Positions 48,984-58,323 of a stretch of 64,000 nucleotides of DNA are shown one piece after another. Origin of the DNA: Gilliamella sp. wkB171. Lineage in GTDB: Bacteria > Pseudomonadota > Gammaproteobacteria > Enterobacterales > Orbaceae. The stretch's first letter is position 1, and every line of letters starts with the position of its first letter. The translations under genes were made by a program, and so were the position numbers. A model generated the notes under the pieces. The model was not told the origin of the DNA. It was given only the letters and a program-made list of their open reading frames with translations, and did no database searches. The stretch is taken from positions 164,423 to 228,422 of the forward strand of contig NZ_LYST01000039.1 of NCBI RefSeq assembly GCF_001693755.1, read 5' to 3'.

Positions 48984-49465
48984 GTGTATTTACCTGTTGT
49001 TCAACTTGTTACTGTCATTAAGTGTATTTGTATATAATGAAACACATTAAAAGTTAATTTGTCATCTACCATACTATTAATAGCAAATAATAATGTGATC
49101 AAACTAGCTTTTTTAATTTTTTAAAATTTAATTAAATTAATGAATTGGTATTATAAAAAATTTTTTAATAATCATTTATGTTGCTGATTTTAATATGTTT
49201 TATTTTTTATAATTAATCGTCAATTTGTGACATCCAACCTACTTATTCACTATTTTTTACGTAATATATAAATACAATCTGTAAATTAGATGTGATAGTG
49301 TCTTACTATTTATTGTTATTAATCAGAATAATTTAAAACGGGTAACAGGATGCACCTGTAAAATCAATCATTCCCGTCTGTGAAACTATCTCAATAAGTA
49401 ATAAGTGAGTATCTGTCTATATCTAAACAGAACTTAATTTTTTCATAACTGAAAGGCCAAGTCTC
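48984..49465. other. Divergent control region of the ureide island
   Basis: This 482-base, very AT-rich gap separates allC and fdrA and must contain both promoters and the AllS targets. Candidate elements are CTATTAATAG (49074-49083) and ACAGG-N5-CCTGT (49345-49359), the latter about 106 bases before the fdrA ATG. I cannot match either to a known AllS or AllR site with confidence. Confidence 0.45.
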
Positions 49466-51133
49466 ATGATTCAATCTTTTATAAAAAAAGGTAGCTTTCA
49501 AGATTCAGTTAGTTTAATGCTAATTTCAAAAAAACTCAGTAATCTTGATGAAGTTGATGAAGTTTCCGTCATGATGGGTACCCCAGCCAATAAGTCGCTG
49601 CTTACTGCAACCGGTTTTTGGGATGATATGTTTAATCAAGCAACACCCAATGATATTTGTGTGGCTATTAAAACTCATGATAATTCTTGTAATGTGGTGG
49701 AGTTGATTAGTGAACAATTAGAAGATGCGTTAAAAAATATTGCACAGCAACAGCAAGGTGGGAGTAAATTACTTAAAGCAAGACGTTTTGCTAGCGCAAA
49801 TCAAAAATTGCCTGATGCTAATTTGGTGCTTATTTCTATAGCGGGTGAGTATGCTGCTGGATTGGCTGAACAAGCTTTGGATGATAACAAAAATGTGATG
49901 ATATTTTCGGATAATGTCTCTCTTGATGATGAAATTCGCTTGAAAACCAAAGCGTCAGAAAAAGATTTGATTGTAATGGGACCGGACTGCGGTACAGCCA
50001 TTATTGCTGGTGCGCCTTTAGCTTTTGCCAATGTCATTGCGAAGGGAAATATTGGCGTAATTGGTGCATCTGGAACAGGTATCCAAGAAGTTATTTCACA
50101 AATTGCCTTATTAAATCAGGGGATTACTCAAGCTATTGGTTTGGGTGGGCGGGATTTATCTCAAGAAGTCGGTGGTATTAGTGCATTAACTGCCTTAGAT
50201 ATGCTAGCTGCGGATCAGGCAACACAGGTGATCACGTTTATTTCTAAGCCGCCGGCGGAGAGTGTGCGTAAAAAAGTGATTTCTGCCATGAAGTTGATTA
50301 ACAAACCAATTGTCGCAATATTTTTAGGTTCTAACATAGATAAACCACAAGATGAAAATATTTATTTTGCCCGAACGTTGGATGAAGCGGCGCGATTATC
50401 ATGTTTATTAGGTAAAGTAGAAGCAAGTGCAAGTGAATTAAGTCATGCGGAACATCGTTCTATTTTAGGTTTATATACTGGGGGCACATTAGCTTCAGAA
50501 GCGGCTATGTTACTTGCTCTCGAGCTTGGCTTAACGGTTTGCAAAAATCATGATAAAGGCATCATGTTAGATCAAAACGGTCATAAGATAATTGATCTTG
50601 GTGATGATTTTTATACTGTAGGTCGCCCACATCCAATGATTGATCCTTCAATTCGTGAACAAGAAATTTCTCAGTTAGGTGATAACACAAGTGTTGGTGT
50701 TCTATTATTGGATTTGGTTATTGGCTATGGCGCTAATACTAACCCTGCCGAATCCATTATTACGGGTTATCAAAAAGCGTGTGCTAAACGTGCAGCTGAT
50801 AATCCTTTAATTGCGATTGTTACTGTAACCGGTTCTGAGCAAGATCCACAATGCCGTAGCAAGCAGATTGATGCCTTAAAAGCTGCCAATATCGTGGTGA
50901 TGGACAATTTACCGGAAGCAATTTTATTGGCAAAAAAACTCATTTCACCGTTAAAGCAAATACGTTCGTTAAAACAGTACCCATTACTTGATCATATTAG
51001 TGTGATTAATGCCGGTCTTAGAAGCTTTGCTGAAGATCTTCAAGCATCGAATGTACCTGTTGTGCATTATCAATGGGCACCAATAGCGGGCGGTAATCAA
51101 AAATTAGCGGCTATTTTGAAGAAATTAAATTAA
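49466..51133 (+). CDS. fdrA: FdrA family protein (AllF), oxamate carbamoyltransferase subunit
   Basis: The 555-residue protein has a succinyl-CoA-ligase-like fold: ATGFWDDMF near residue 50, VIGASGTGIQEVISQIALLNQGITQAIGLGGRDLSQEVGG in the CoA-ligase-like Rossmann part, FISKPPAESVRKKVI, and a second half with LGLYTGGTLASEAAML and DLGDDFYTVGRPHPMIDPSIR. FdrA is linked with YlbE and YlbF; E. coli work assigns the three to oxamate carbamoyltransferase, which converts oxalurate plus phosphate to oxamate and carbamoyl phosphate. GAAAGG precedes the ATG. It is the first gene of the plus-strand half of the island. Confidence 0.92.
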   Translation: MIQSFIKKGSFQDSVSLMLISKKLSNLDEVDEVSVMMGTPANKSLLTATGFWDDMFNQATPNDICVAIKTHDNSCNVVELISEQLEDALKNIAQQQQGGSKLLKARRFASANQKLPDANLVLISIAGEYAAGLAEQALDDNKNVMIFSDNVSLDDEIRLKTKASEKDLIVMGPDCGTAIIAGAPLAFANVIAKGNIGVIGASGTGIQEVISQIALLNQGITQAIGLGGRDLSQEVGGISALTALDMLAADQATQVITFISKPPAESVRKKVISAMKLINKPIVAIFLGSNIDKPQDENIYFARTLDEAARLSCLLGKVEASASELSHAEHRSILGLYTGGTLASEAAMLLALELGLTVCKNHDKGIMLDQNGHKIIDLGDDFYTVGRPHPMIDPSIREQEISQLGDNTSVGVLLLDLVIGYGANTNPAESIITGYQKACAKRAADNPLIAIVTVTGSEQDPQCRSKQIDALKAANIVVMDNLPEAILLAKKLISPLKQIRSLKQYPLLDHISVINAGLRSFAEDLQASNVPVVHYQWAPIAGGNQKLAAILKKLN

Positions 51134-51147
51134 GAGGTTTTGACAAT

Positions 51148-52404
51148 ATGAATACATCAATAAATGAAGCAAACCAAGCTATTATTGAACGAATTAAAGC
51201 GGCTAGGCCTCATTGGATTGGCGTAGTTGCAGCAAAAGAAGCGGTACCGACGTTAGCACAAGGACAAAAATTACTGCATGCTGGGCCACCTATTGTTTGG
51301 CATGATATGACAGGACCAATGCAAGGTGCTTGTATTGGTGCTTGTTTATTTGAAGGTTGGGCGAAAGATGAAAATGAAGCTTTACAGTTATTACAGTCAG
51401 GTAAAGTAGAATTTATTCCTTGTCATTCAGTTAATGCCGTCGGTCCAATGGGTGGAATTACCTCTGCTAATATGCCAATGGTTGTTGTTGAAAATGTTAC
51501 TCATGGTAACCGAGCATACTGTAATTTGAACGAAGGTATTGGTAAAGTCATGCGCTTTGGTGCTTATGGTGAAGAAGTCTTAAATCGCCATCGTTGGATG
51601 AAAGAATCATTAGGCCCAGCATTAAATGATGCACTTAAATTATTTGATAAAGGCATTGACTTAACCGCATTGATGGCGCAAGCCATTACTATGGGAGATG
51701 AATTTCACCAACGTAATATTGCTGCTTCTGCATTATTATTACGCACGTTGTCACCAAAATTAGCTGTACTTAAACGTAGCCAAGAAGAGATGGCAAAAAT
51801 CTTTGATTTTTTAAGTGTTACAGATCAATTTTTCTTAAATGTAGCTATGGCTTTTTGTAAATCCGTAATGGATAGTGCCGCCCAGATTCAAGCTGGGACA
51901 ATTGTTACCGCGATGACACGTAATGGTAAAGATTTTGGTATTAAAGTTAGTGGCCTTGGTGATCAGTGGTTTACCGCTCCAGTAAATACACCTCAAGGCC
52001 TATTTTTTACCGGTTATTCACAGCAAGATGCCAATCCCGATATTGGTGACAGTGCTATAACTGAAACTTTTGGTATAGGTGGTGCTGCAATGGTTGCTGC
52101 GCCAGGTGTTACACGATTTGTAGGTGCAGGTGGTGCTGATGTTGCGTACGAGGTATCAGAGGAGATGAGTGAAATATTTTTAGAACATAACATGCTATTT
52201 CAAATACCATCTTGGAATTTTCAGGGGTGCTGTATGGCATTAGATATACGCCGCATTGTTGAAACCGGAATTACGCCATTAATCAATACCGGTATTGCTC
52301 ATAAAAAGGCAGGCATTGGTCAAATTGGCGCAGGAACAGTGCGTGCACCATTAGCCTGTTTTGAAAAAGCATTAGAAGCACTGGCTAAAAAGCTCGAAGT
52401 ATAA
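51148..52404 (+). CDS. ylbE: YlbE family protein, DUF1116 (AllG), oxamate carbamoyltransferase subunit
   Basis: The 418-residue DUF1116 protein shows RPHWIGVVAAKEAVPTLAQGQKLLHAGPPI, MTGPMQGACIGACLFEGWA, FIPCHSVNAVGPMGGITSANMPM, NVTHGNRAYCNLNEGIGKVMRFG and a glycine-rich ETFGIGGAAMVAAPGVTRFVG. It lies 14 bases after fdrA with AAGAGG before the ATG. It is cytosolic, expected to form one enzyme with FdrA and YlbF. The length is normal for the family. The precise chemistry of the subunit is not evident from motifs. Confidence 0.92.
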   Translation: MNTSINEANQAIIERIKAARPHWIGVVAAKEAVPTLAQGQKLLHAGPPIVWHDMTGPMQGACIGACLFEGWAKDENEALQLLQSGKVEFIPCHSVNAVGPMGGITSANMPMVVVENVTHGNRAYCNLNEGIGKVMRFGAYGEEVLNRHRWMKESLGPALNDALKLFDKGIDLTALMAQAITMGDEFHQRNIAASALLLRTLSPKLAVLKRSQEEMAKIFDFLSVTDQFFLNVAMAFCKSVMDSAAQIQAGTIVTAMTRNGKDFGIKVSGLGDQWFTAPVNTPQGLFFTGYSQQDANPDIGDSAITETFGIGGAAMVAAPGVTRFVGAGGADVAYEVSEEMSEIFLEHNMLFQIPSWNFQGCCMALDIRRIVETGITPLINTGIAHKKAGIGQIGAGTVRAPLACFEKALEALAKKLEV

Positions 52405-52407
52405 TTT

Positions 52408-53361
52408 ATGAATATGATGCATGCTAATTGCAATCGATTAAATCAACATATTGATAATCGCTTAATAAACACGTGTTTTACTCTGAATAATCGGTACAGT
52501 TGCATGTTATCGAATCAAAATTACTTACATAAAATTAGGCCTTTGCTTGTTAGTGCTCATGCGCCAACAATCGAAGGTGCTTTATCGTTATTTAGCTTAC
52601 ATCAGCACACGATTAATTTAATTAATACTCATCAGCAGTTAATTACGCTTCATCGATATGCAAGTGGCATATCACCAATGGGGTGGGTGCTTAAATCTGA
52701 AGATTTTGATTATATTAAATCAGTTTTATTAAACAATGAATTCAAAATAGATCAACTACTAAATGGTGATTTGGTTTGCGGTGATATTTTAATCATGAAT
52801 CATACTCATCAATGTCATTTGCAAATCAAACGTTATGAAAAGCTGAGCTTCAATAAACAGTCCATTGTACAGCTATTACAACAAGTCGATTATCCGACCG
52901 GATTGTTTGGCAATTTGAAAGATAATATTATAGATAAATCGGCACCACAACTTGATTTATTGTGTGATAAAATTAAACAATTGATGGATGGACAGGTTGT
53001 TGACATTACACCGTTTATAGGTTTAGGTCCAGGTTTAACACCTAGTATGGATGATATTTTAGTGGGTCTTCTCGCGATCATTTCAAGCGATGTTCGTTTT
53101 GTCGGTAAATTAAGTCAACTAAAGCATGGCTTGTCAGCTTTATCTTTCAATTCTTTGACAACGTTAATTAGTGCATCTTTTCTCAATTATGCGTTAGAAG
53201 GTAAGTTTTCGTTATTAGTACTACAGATGGTTAAGGCACTTAACCAAAATAGGTTAGATCATTCATCAATAGATAAATTATTAAATTATGGTCATACCTC
53301 TGGTGCCGATCTTTTACTTGGTATGTGGTTAGGCATTGATCGTTTTATTTTAGAGGGTTGA
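52408..53361 (+). CDS. ylbF: YlbF family protein, DUF2877 (AllH), oxamate carbamoyltransferase subunit
   Basis: The 317-residue DUF2877 protein carries the family signature IGLGPGLTPSMDDILVGLLAI near residue 210, followed by SLTTLISASFLNYALEGKFS and HTSGADLLLGMWLGI. It lies three bases after ylbE, and its TGA is three bases from the next ATG, so translation of the whole run is coupled. Third subunit of the FdrA-YlbE-YlbF set. The N-terminal 50 residues are less conserved; ATG 52414 is a possible alternative start. Confidence 0.9.
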   Translation: MNMMHANCNRLNQHIDNRLINTCFTLNNRYSCMLSNQNYLHKIRPLLVSAHAPTIEGALSLFSLHQHTINLINTHQQLITLHRYASGISPMGWVLKSEDFDYIKSVLLNNEFKIDQLLNGDLVCGDILIMNHTHQCHLQIKRYEKLSFNKQSIVQLLQQVDYPTGLFGNLKDNIIDKSAPQLDLLCDKIKQLMDGQVVDITPFIGLGPGLTPSMDDILVGLLAIISSDVRFVGKLSQLKHGLSALSFNSLTTLISASFLNYALEGKFSLLVLQMVKALNQNRLDHSSIDKLLNYGHTSGADLLLGMWLGIDRFILEG

Positions 53362-53364
53362 ATC

Positions 53365-54288
53365 ATGTTAGATACTGAAACAATGCGAACATTTACCAAA
53401 GTCGTTGAATGTAATAGTTTTTCAAAGGCGGCTAAGTTGCTTTATAAAACACCAGCAGCAATTAGTTATCGCATTAAATCATTAGAAACTGACTTAAATA
53501 CCCAATTATTTGAACGGACCACGCGATCGGTTTCGCTTACCTTAGCAGGTCAGCACCTTTATGAACATTGTAGTCAATGGTTACTTTGGTTATCGACCAT
53601 GCCCGATGAGCTTCAGCAAATCCGAGATGGTGTTGAGCGTAAAGTCAATGTAACGATTAATAATTTATTATATGATGTTGATGCCGTCACAGAATTGTTG
53701 GCGCATTTAAAAGAGAAATTTCCTTTTACCAATTTTAACTTTACTCGCCAAGTTTATATGGGCGTTTGGGATTCATTATTGCATGGTGAATGCCATCTTG
53801 CGATTGGCGCCACCGGTACTGAATCGTTAGATAATATGATCAATATTCTTCCATTAGGCGAGGTAAGTTGGATTTTTGTTGCCGCTAAAAATCATCCGGT
53901 AACCCAAATTGAGGGGCCACTATCTAATGAATCATTACGAAAATTCCCAGCCATTAATGTTGAAGATACTTCAGTACATATGAATAAACGCGTAGCTTGG
54001 TTATTACCGAGTCAATCAGAGATTATTGTCCCGAATATTTCAACCAAATTAGCTTGTCATTTAAAAGGTCTTGGCATCGGATTTTTACCAAAATCGATTT
54101 GCCAACCCTATTTAGATTCAGGCGATTTAATTGCTTGCCAAGTGGTTAACGAACGAAAACCCTCTCCATTATCACTTGCTTGGAAAAAATCACATATGGG
54201 CAAGGTTATGAGTGAAGTTGTTAATTTATTTAAATTTCATCATCCTATAGCAAATAATTTTTTAAAAAATATTGATAAAAAACGATAA
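53365..54288 (+). CDS. allS: LysR-type activator AllS
   Basis: The 307-residue regulator aligns from end to end with E. coli AllS: MLDTETMRTFTKVVECNSFSKAAKLLYKTPAAISYRIKSLE (winged helix, residues 1-60), DGVERKVNVTINNLLYD, RQVYMGVWDSLLHGECHLAIGATGTESL and a late KLACHLKGLGIGFLPKSICQ. AllS activates the anaerobic allantoin genes in response to allantoin-derived signals. Here it sits inside the plus-strand operon, three bases after ylbF with GAGGG before the ATG, so it may control its own transcript. AllR is absent from the window. Confidence 0.93.
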   Translation: MLDTETMRTFTKVVECNSFSKAAKLLYKTPAAISYRIKSLETDLNTQLFERTTRSVSLTLAGQHLYEHCSQWLLWLSTMPDELQQIRDGVERKVNVTINNLLYDVDAVTELLAHLKEKFPFTNFNFTRQVYMGVWDSLLHGECHLAIGATGTESLDNMINILPLGEVSWIFVAAKNHPVTQIEGPLSNESLRKFPAINVEDTSVHMNKRVAWLLPSQSEIIVPNISTKLACHLKGLGIGFLPKSICQPYLDSGDLIACQVVNERKPSPLSLAWKKSHMGKVMSEVVNLFKFHHPIANNFLKNIDKKR

Positions 54289-54344
54289 GTCACTATGCAG
54301 TGTGATTATTGAAATAATTAAATATAAATAAAGGAAAAAAATAA

Positions 54345-55580
54345 ATGTTAGACCTAAACAAATATGATCAAATTAATCCGCCTACGCGGTTGCTTATGGG
54401 TCCTGGTCCAATTAACGCAGATCCACGCGTGACAAGAGCAATGGCTGCTCCATTAATTGGTCAATTTGATCCTGTTATGACTGATTATATGAATCAAACC
54501 ATGGAACTTTATCGAGACATTTTTAAAACTAAAAATGAACAAACATTTGTTATCGATGGTACCGCTCGTGCCGGTATCGAAGCGGTGCTTGTTTCTACCA
54601 TTCGTCCTGGTGATAAAGTTTTAGTGCCTGTTTTTGGTCGTTTCGGTTTATTACTTTGTGAAATAGCACATCGTTGTCGAGCAGATGTGCATACCATTGA
54701 AGTTCCATGGGGTGAAGTTTTTGATCCAAACGTGATTGAAGATGCCATTAAAAAAATTAAACCTCGATTATTACTTTGCGTACAAGGTGATACCTCAACG
54801 ACATTGTTGCAACCGTTAGATAAAATTGGTGAAATTTGTCGTCGACATGGCGTATTATCTTATGTTGATGCCACTGCATCTATTGTTGGTAATGAACTTG
54901 AAGTCGATAAATGGCAGTTAGATGGGGTATCGGTCAGCTTACAAAAATGTCTTAGTGGACCTCCAGGTGTTGCACCCTTAACGTTAAGTCCACAAATGGT
55001 TGATATCATTCAAGCACGTAAATGTGTGGAATTGGGTATTCGAGTAGATGGCGATAGCAGTGGTAGTGACGAAATTATTTATTCTAACTATTTTGATATT
55101 GACATGATCATCCGTTATTGGGGGGCTGAACGGATCAATCATCATACTGAAGCAACATCGATGCTTTATGCTGCGAGAGAATGTGCACGCATTGTTTTAC
55201 AAGAAGGATTAGATAACGTTATTGAGCGTCACCGTGTTAATGGTGCGGCAATGGTTGCAGGATTGCAAGCTATGGGACTTGAGCTATTTGGTGATATTTC
55301 TCATAAAATGAATAATGTGGTTGGTGTTAAAAAACCAGAACATATTAATGATCTAGAGGTCCGCAACCTAATGTTAAATGATTTTGGTATCGAAATTGGC
55401 GCATCTTTTGGTCCACTTAAAGGTAATGTATGGCGTATTGGTACTATGGGATACAACGCTAGAAAGCAATGTGTAATGCAAACGTTAACCGCATTTGAAG
55501 CTGTCTTAAACCGTGTAGGCTTTAAAACAACCCAAGGTGCTGGATTACAGGCCGCTTGGGATATCTATCAGAATCATTAA
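54345..55580 (+). CDS. pucG: (S)-Ureidoglycine--glyoxylate aminotransferase
   Basis: PucG moves the amino group of ureidoglycine to glyoxylate, giving oxalurate and glycine. The 411-residue class V aminotransferase shows PPTRLLMGPGPINADPRVTRAM, GTARAGIEAVL, FGRFGLLLCEIAHR, VQGDTSTTLLQPLDKIG, YVDATASIVGNELEVDKW and VSLQKCLSGPPGVAPLTLS with the PLP lysine. Serine- or alanine-glyoxylate aminotransferase is the alternative; the ureide setting favours PucG. It yields oxalurate in one step, parallel to AllE plus AllD. It follows allS by 56 bases and ends at a terminator. Confidence 0.92.
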   Translation: MLDLNKYDQINPPTRLLMGPGPINADPRVTRAMAAPLIGQFDPVMTDYMNQTMELYRDIFKTKNEQTFVIDGTARAGIEAVLVSTIRPGDKVLVPVFGRFGLLLCEIAHRCRADVHTIEVPWGEVFDPNVIEDAIKKIKPRLLLCVQGDTSTTLLQPLDKIGEICRRHGVLSYVDATASIVGNELEVDKWQLDGVSVSLQKCLSGPPGVAPLTLSPQMVDIIQARKCVELGIRVDGDSSGSDEIIYSNYFDIDMIIRYWGAERINHHTEATSMLYAARECARIVLQEGLDNVIERHRVNGAAMVAGLQAMGLELFGDISHKMNNVVGVKKPEHINDLEVRNLMLNDFGIEIGASFGPLKGNVWRIGTMGYNARKQCVMQTLTAFEAVLNRVGFKTTQGAGLQAAWDIYQNH

Positions 55581-55600
55581 TCAATCAATAGTATGATAAT

Positions 55601-55625
55601 AAGCTCACATTTGTGAGCTTTTTTA
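55601..55625 (+). terminator. Terminator of the plus-strand ureide operon
   Basis: AAGCTCAC (55601-55608) and GTGAGCTT (55613-55620) enclose ATTT and are followed by four more T, 20 bases after the pucG stop. Confidence 0.88.
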
Positions 55626-55934
55626 TGTTTAGCTCTACTTTATTTAATACTAAAAAATGAGTTTAACAGTAGTCAAAATAAATCATTAAAACAATATATT
55701 AATAACATAATGTTTTTAAACAATTTTTAATTGAGTTAACATAGTTGTAATGCAGTAACAAAGCGTTGGTTGTGCTAGAAAATTTTTTGCTAGTAATTGT
55801 GGTGAATCAGCAAAAAAACGCAGTACTCTATTATAACTATTAACGTTATTTGTTATTACGCTCTAATATAGTGTTGCAATATTTTGTTCAAAAGTTATTA
55901 TATTTTCCCCATTTATTTCAAGGCAGGATAGACA
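55626..55934 (+). other. Non-coding stretch before the amino-acid ABC operon
   Basis: This AT-rich region must hold the ABC transporter promoter. An imperfect palindrome around 55774-55792 (CTAG at both ends, A/T core) is the only structure noticed. Confidence 0.35.
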
Positions 55935-56717
55935 ATGATCAAATCTTTTTTTTCACTAATTTTAAGTATTGTTATTTTATTAACAACCAGTTATTCGTAT
56001 GCAGATGATGCAACTTATGTAGTCGGCGCGGGCGGTACATATCGACCATTTGAGTACGAAAATAGCGCAAAACAACTTGAAGGGTTTGATATCGATTTAA
56101 TTAAAGCCATTGCAGATGTTCAACATTTTAAAATTAAATTAATTAATACACCATGGGAAGGTATTTTTGCTACCTTAGATAATGGTGAGCGCGATATTAT
56201 CATTTCAGGTATTACGATTACCGAAAAACGTAAAAATTCTGTTGATTTTTCTTTACCTTATTTTCCTGCTGAGCAAGTTATTGTGACTCAAAAAGGGTCG
56301 AAAATAACATCTATCGCTGATTTGAGCTCTCATACTGTTGGTGTTGTTAATGGTAGTACAGCTGATGTGGTTGTATCTAAAGTATTAGGAAAAAACAGTA
56401 CGTCAATTAAACGTTTTGATAACACACCTTTGTTACTGCAAGAATTATATGAAGAAGGCATTAATGCTGCTATTGGCGATGTTGGTGTAGTTAAGTTTTA
56501 TATCAAAATGCATCCCGGTAAAGAGTTTAATCTGATTTCTGATCAAAATTTTGAGCCGCAATATTTTGGTATCGCTGTTGCAAAAGGTAATGATAAATTG
56601 CGCAATATGATTAACCAAGGACTGAAAAAAATTATCGATAATGGCACTTATGCCAACATTTATTCAAAGTGGTTTGATAATAATGTTCCAACTTTACCTT
56701 TAACCGATAAAGAATAA
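55935..56717 (+). CDS. Amino-acid ABC transporter substrate-binding protein
   Basis: The 260-residue periplasmic protein has a Sec signal cut near residue 23 (SYSYADDA) and a family 3 solute-binding fold: YVVGAGGTYRPFEYENSAKQLEGFDIDLIKAIA, PWEGIFATLDNGERDIIISGITITEKRKNSVDFSLPYFPAEQVIV and INAAIGDVGVVKFYI. The ligand could be a polar or basic amino acid; it cannot be fixed. AAGGCAGGA precedes the ATG. It is the first gene of a three-gene operon just downstream of the ureide island but behind a terminator, so uptake of a ureide-derived compound is possible but unproven. Confidence 0.9.
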   Translation: MIKSFFSLILSIVILLTTSYSYADDATYVVGAGGTYRPFEYENSAKQLEGFDIDLIKAIADVQHFKIKLINTPWEGIFATLDNGERDIIISGITITEKRKNSVDFSLPYFPAEQVIVTQKGSKITSIADLSSHTVGVVNGSTADVVVSKVLGKNSTSIKRFDNTPLLLQELYEEGINAAIGDVGVVKFYIKMHPGKEFNLISDQNFEPQYFGIAVAKGNDKLRNMINQGLKKIIDNGTYANIYSKWFDNNVPTLPLTDKE

Positions 56718-56729
56718 TGTGGATTTTTT

Positions 56730-57491
56730 ATGGCGTTTAATTGGGAAATAATTAATGAATACTTGCCCTTATTTATAGAAGGGGCAAAAATGACTATTGA
56801 ATGTACGCTGTTTTGTGTCGTTTTAGGCACATTATGGGGATTATTGCTCGGTATTGGTCGCACGGCTTCAGCAAAATATGGGGTTTGGAAATATACATTA
56901 TATTTTTGTGTACAATGGCCGGTTAGAATATATGTTAGTGCTTTTCGTGGTACGCCATTATTTGTGCAAATTATGGTCGTTCACTTTGTTCTTATGCCTT
57001 TGTTAATTAACCCACGAGATGGTTTGCTTGTATCTGATAACTTGATTTCGGTTGATACCGCTCGCTTTCTACGATCTCAATATGGTGCTTTCATTTCATG
57101 TGTTACAGCCATTACTTTAAATGCTGGTGCTTATATATCAGAAATTTTTAGGGCAGGGATTCAGTCGATTGATAAAGGACAAATGGAAGCTGCGCGTTCA
57201 TTAGGTATGGGATATGGCAGTACCATGCGAAAAGTGATTTTACCCCAAGCTTTTCGGCGAATGTTGCCACCGCTAGGTAATAATGCCATTGCTATTTTGA
57301 AAGATTCTTCCCTTGGTGCAGCTATTGGTCTGGCTGATTTAGCTTTCGCTGCAAGAACTTCTGGTGCGGCTTATGGCTCATATACTGAGCCCTACCTAGT
57401 CATATCTTTGGTTTATTGGATAATGACATCCTTACTCTCGTTACTGGTAAAATATTTAGAAAAAAGGTTGAGCAAAAGTGATTCACATTAA
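56730..57491 (+). CDS. Amino-acid ABC transporter permease
   Basis: The 253-residue inner-membrane protein of the HisM/GlnP family has an N-terminal [28 protein letters not shown] helix, [52 protein letters not shown] with the EAA loop for ATPase contact, and [23 protein letters not shown]. The insert between helices (about residues 85-110) is longer than in GlnP. It starts 12 bases after the binding-protein gene, and its end overlaps the ATPase gene by 14 bases. Confidence 0.93.
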   Translation: MAFNWEIINEYLPLFIEGAKMTIECTLFCVVLGTLWGLLLGIGRTASAKYGVWKYTLYFCVQWPVRIYVSAFRGTPLFVQIMVVHFVLMPLLINPRDGLLVSDNLISVDTARFLRSQYGAFISCVTAITLNAGAYISEIFRAGIQSIDKGQMEAARSLGMGYGSTMRKVILPQAFRRMLPPLGNNAIAILKDSSLGAAIGLADLAFAARTSGAAYGSYTEPYLVISLVYWIMTSLLSLLVKYLEKRLSKSDSH

Positions 57492-58200
57492 AAATCTACA
57501 AAAGCAATTTGGTGATATCCATGTGTTACGTGGTATTTCGTGTGATATTCAAGAAAAAGAAGTGATCTCGGTAATTGGTCCGTCTGGTTCAGGTAAAAGC
57601 ACTTTTTTACGATGTATCAATGGATTGGAAGATATTACATCCGGTGAAATTGAAGTTAATGGTTTTAAAGTGCACGATCCTAAAACCAATATTAATCAAT
57701 TACGAGAATCAGTAGGGATGGTGTTTCAGCGCTTTAATCTTTTTCCACATATGACAGTGCTGGAAAATCTTATTTTAGCACCTAGAGACGTGAAAAAGAT
57801 GCCCAAAGATCTCGCGATTAGCAAAGCAGAGAAATTGTTAACCAAAGTCGGGTTGATTGATAAGATTGATGCTTATCCAAGTCAACTTTCCGGTGGTCAA
57901 CAGCAGCGTGTGGCTATTGCTAGAGCGCTTATGATGGATCCAAAAGTAATGTTATTTGATGAACCAACTTCGGCGCTTGATCCCGAATTAGTAGGTGAAG
58001 TGTTAGCGGTGATGAAATCACTTGCGCAAGAGGGCATGACAATGATTGTTGTGACTCATGAAATGGGCTTTGCTAAAGAAATGTCTACTCGGGTGATTTT
58101 TATTGATCAGGGCATTATTCAAGAACAGGGTTCACCCGATCAAATCTTCAATCATCCACAAAATGAACGAACACAGTTATTTTTGAGTAAAGTTCTATAA
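57478..58200 (+). CDS. Amino-acid ABC transporter ATP-binding protein
   Basis: The 240-residue GlnQ/ArtP-like ATPase has Walker [10 protein letters not shown], the Q-loop [20 protein letters not shown], the signature [16 protein letters not shown], Walker [15 protein letters not shown] and the H-loop VVTHEMGFA. The start is GTG at 57478, inside the end of the permease gene. Its C-terminus [17 protein letters not shown] is typical. It energises the transporter formed with the two preceding products. Confidence 0.95.
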   Translation: MIHIKNLQKQFGDIHVLRGISCDIQEKEVISVIGPSGSGKSTFLRCINGLEDITSGEIEVNGFKVHDPKTNINQLRESVGMVFQRFNLFPHMTVLENLILAPRDVKKMPKDLAISKAEKLLTKVGLIDKIDAYPSQLSGGQQQRVAIARALMMDPKVMLFDEPTSALDPELVGEVLAVMKSLAQEGMTMIVVTHEMGFAKEMSTRVIFIDQGIIQEQGSPDQIFNHPQNERTQLFLSKVL

Positions 58201-58267
58201 AACTTGAAAATAAACGCTTTAAAAGTGATTTGATAATTTTATTTACGCTTATCTATCGCTACCTTAA

Positions 58268-58300
58268 ATAAAAAACCGTTCTAATTTGAACGGTTTTAGT
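58268..58300. terminator. Bidirectional terminator between the ABC operon and fabB
   Basis: AAAACCGTTC (58272-58281) and GAACGGTTTT (58288-58297) enclose TAATTT, with A-rich left and T-rich right flanks, between convergent stops. Confidence 0.88.
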
Positions 58301-58323
58301 TTATTTTTTAACAATCAGTTAGA

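Noticed and set aside
49421..49442. CTGT ... ACAG before fdrA, resembling a LexA box
   Set aside because: The spacing is ten bases, not eight, and the ureide genes have no reason for SOS control.
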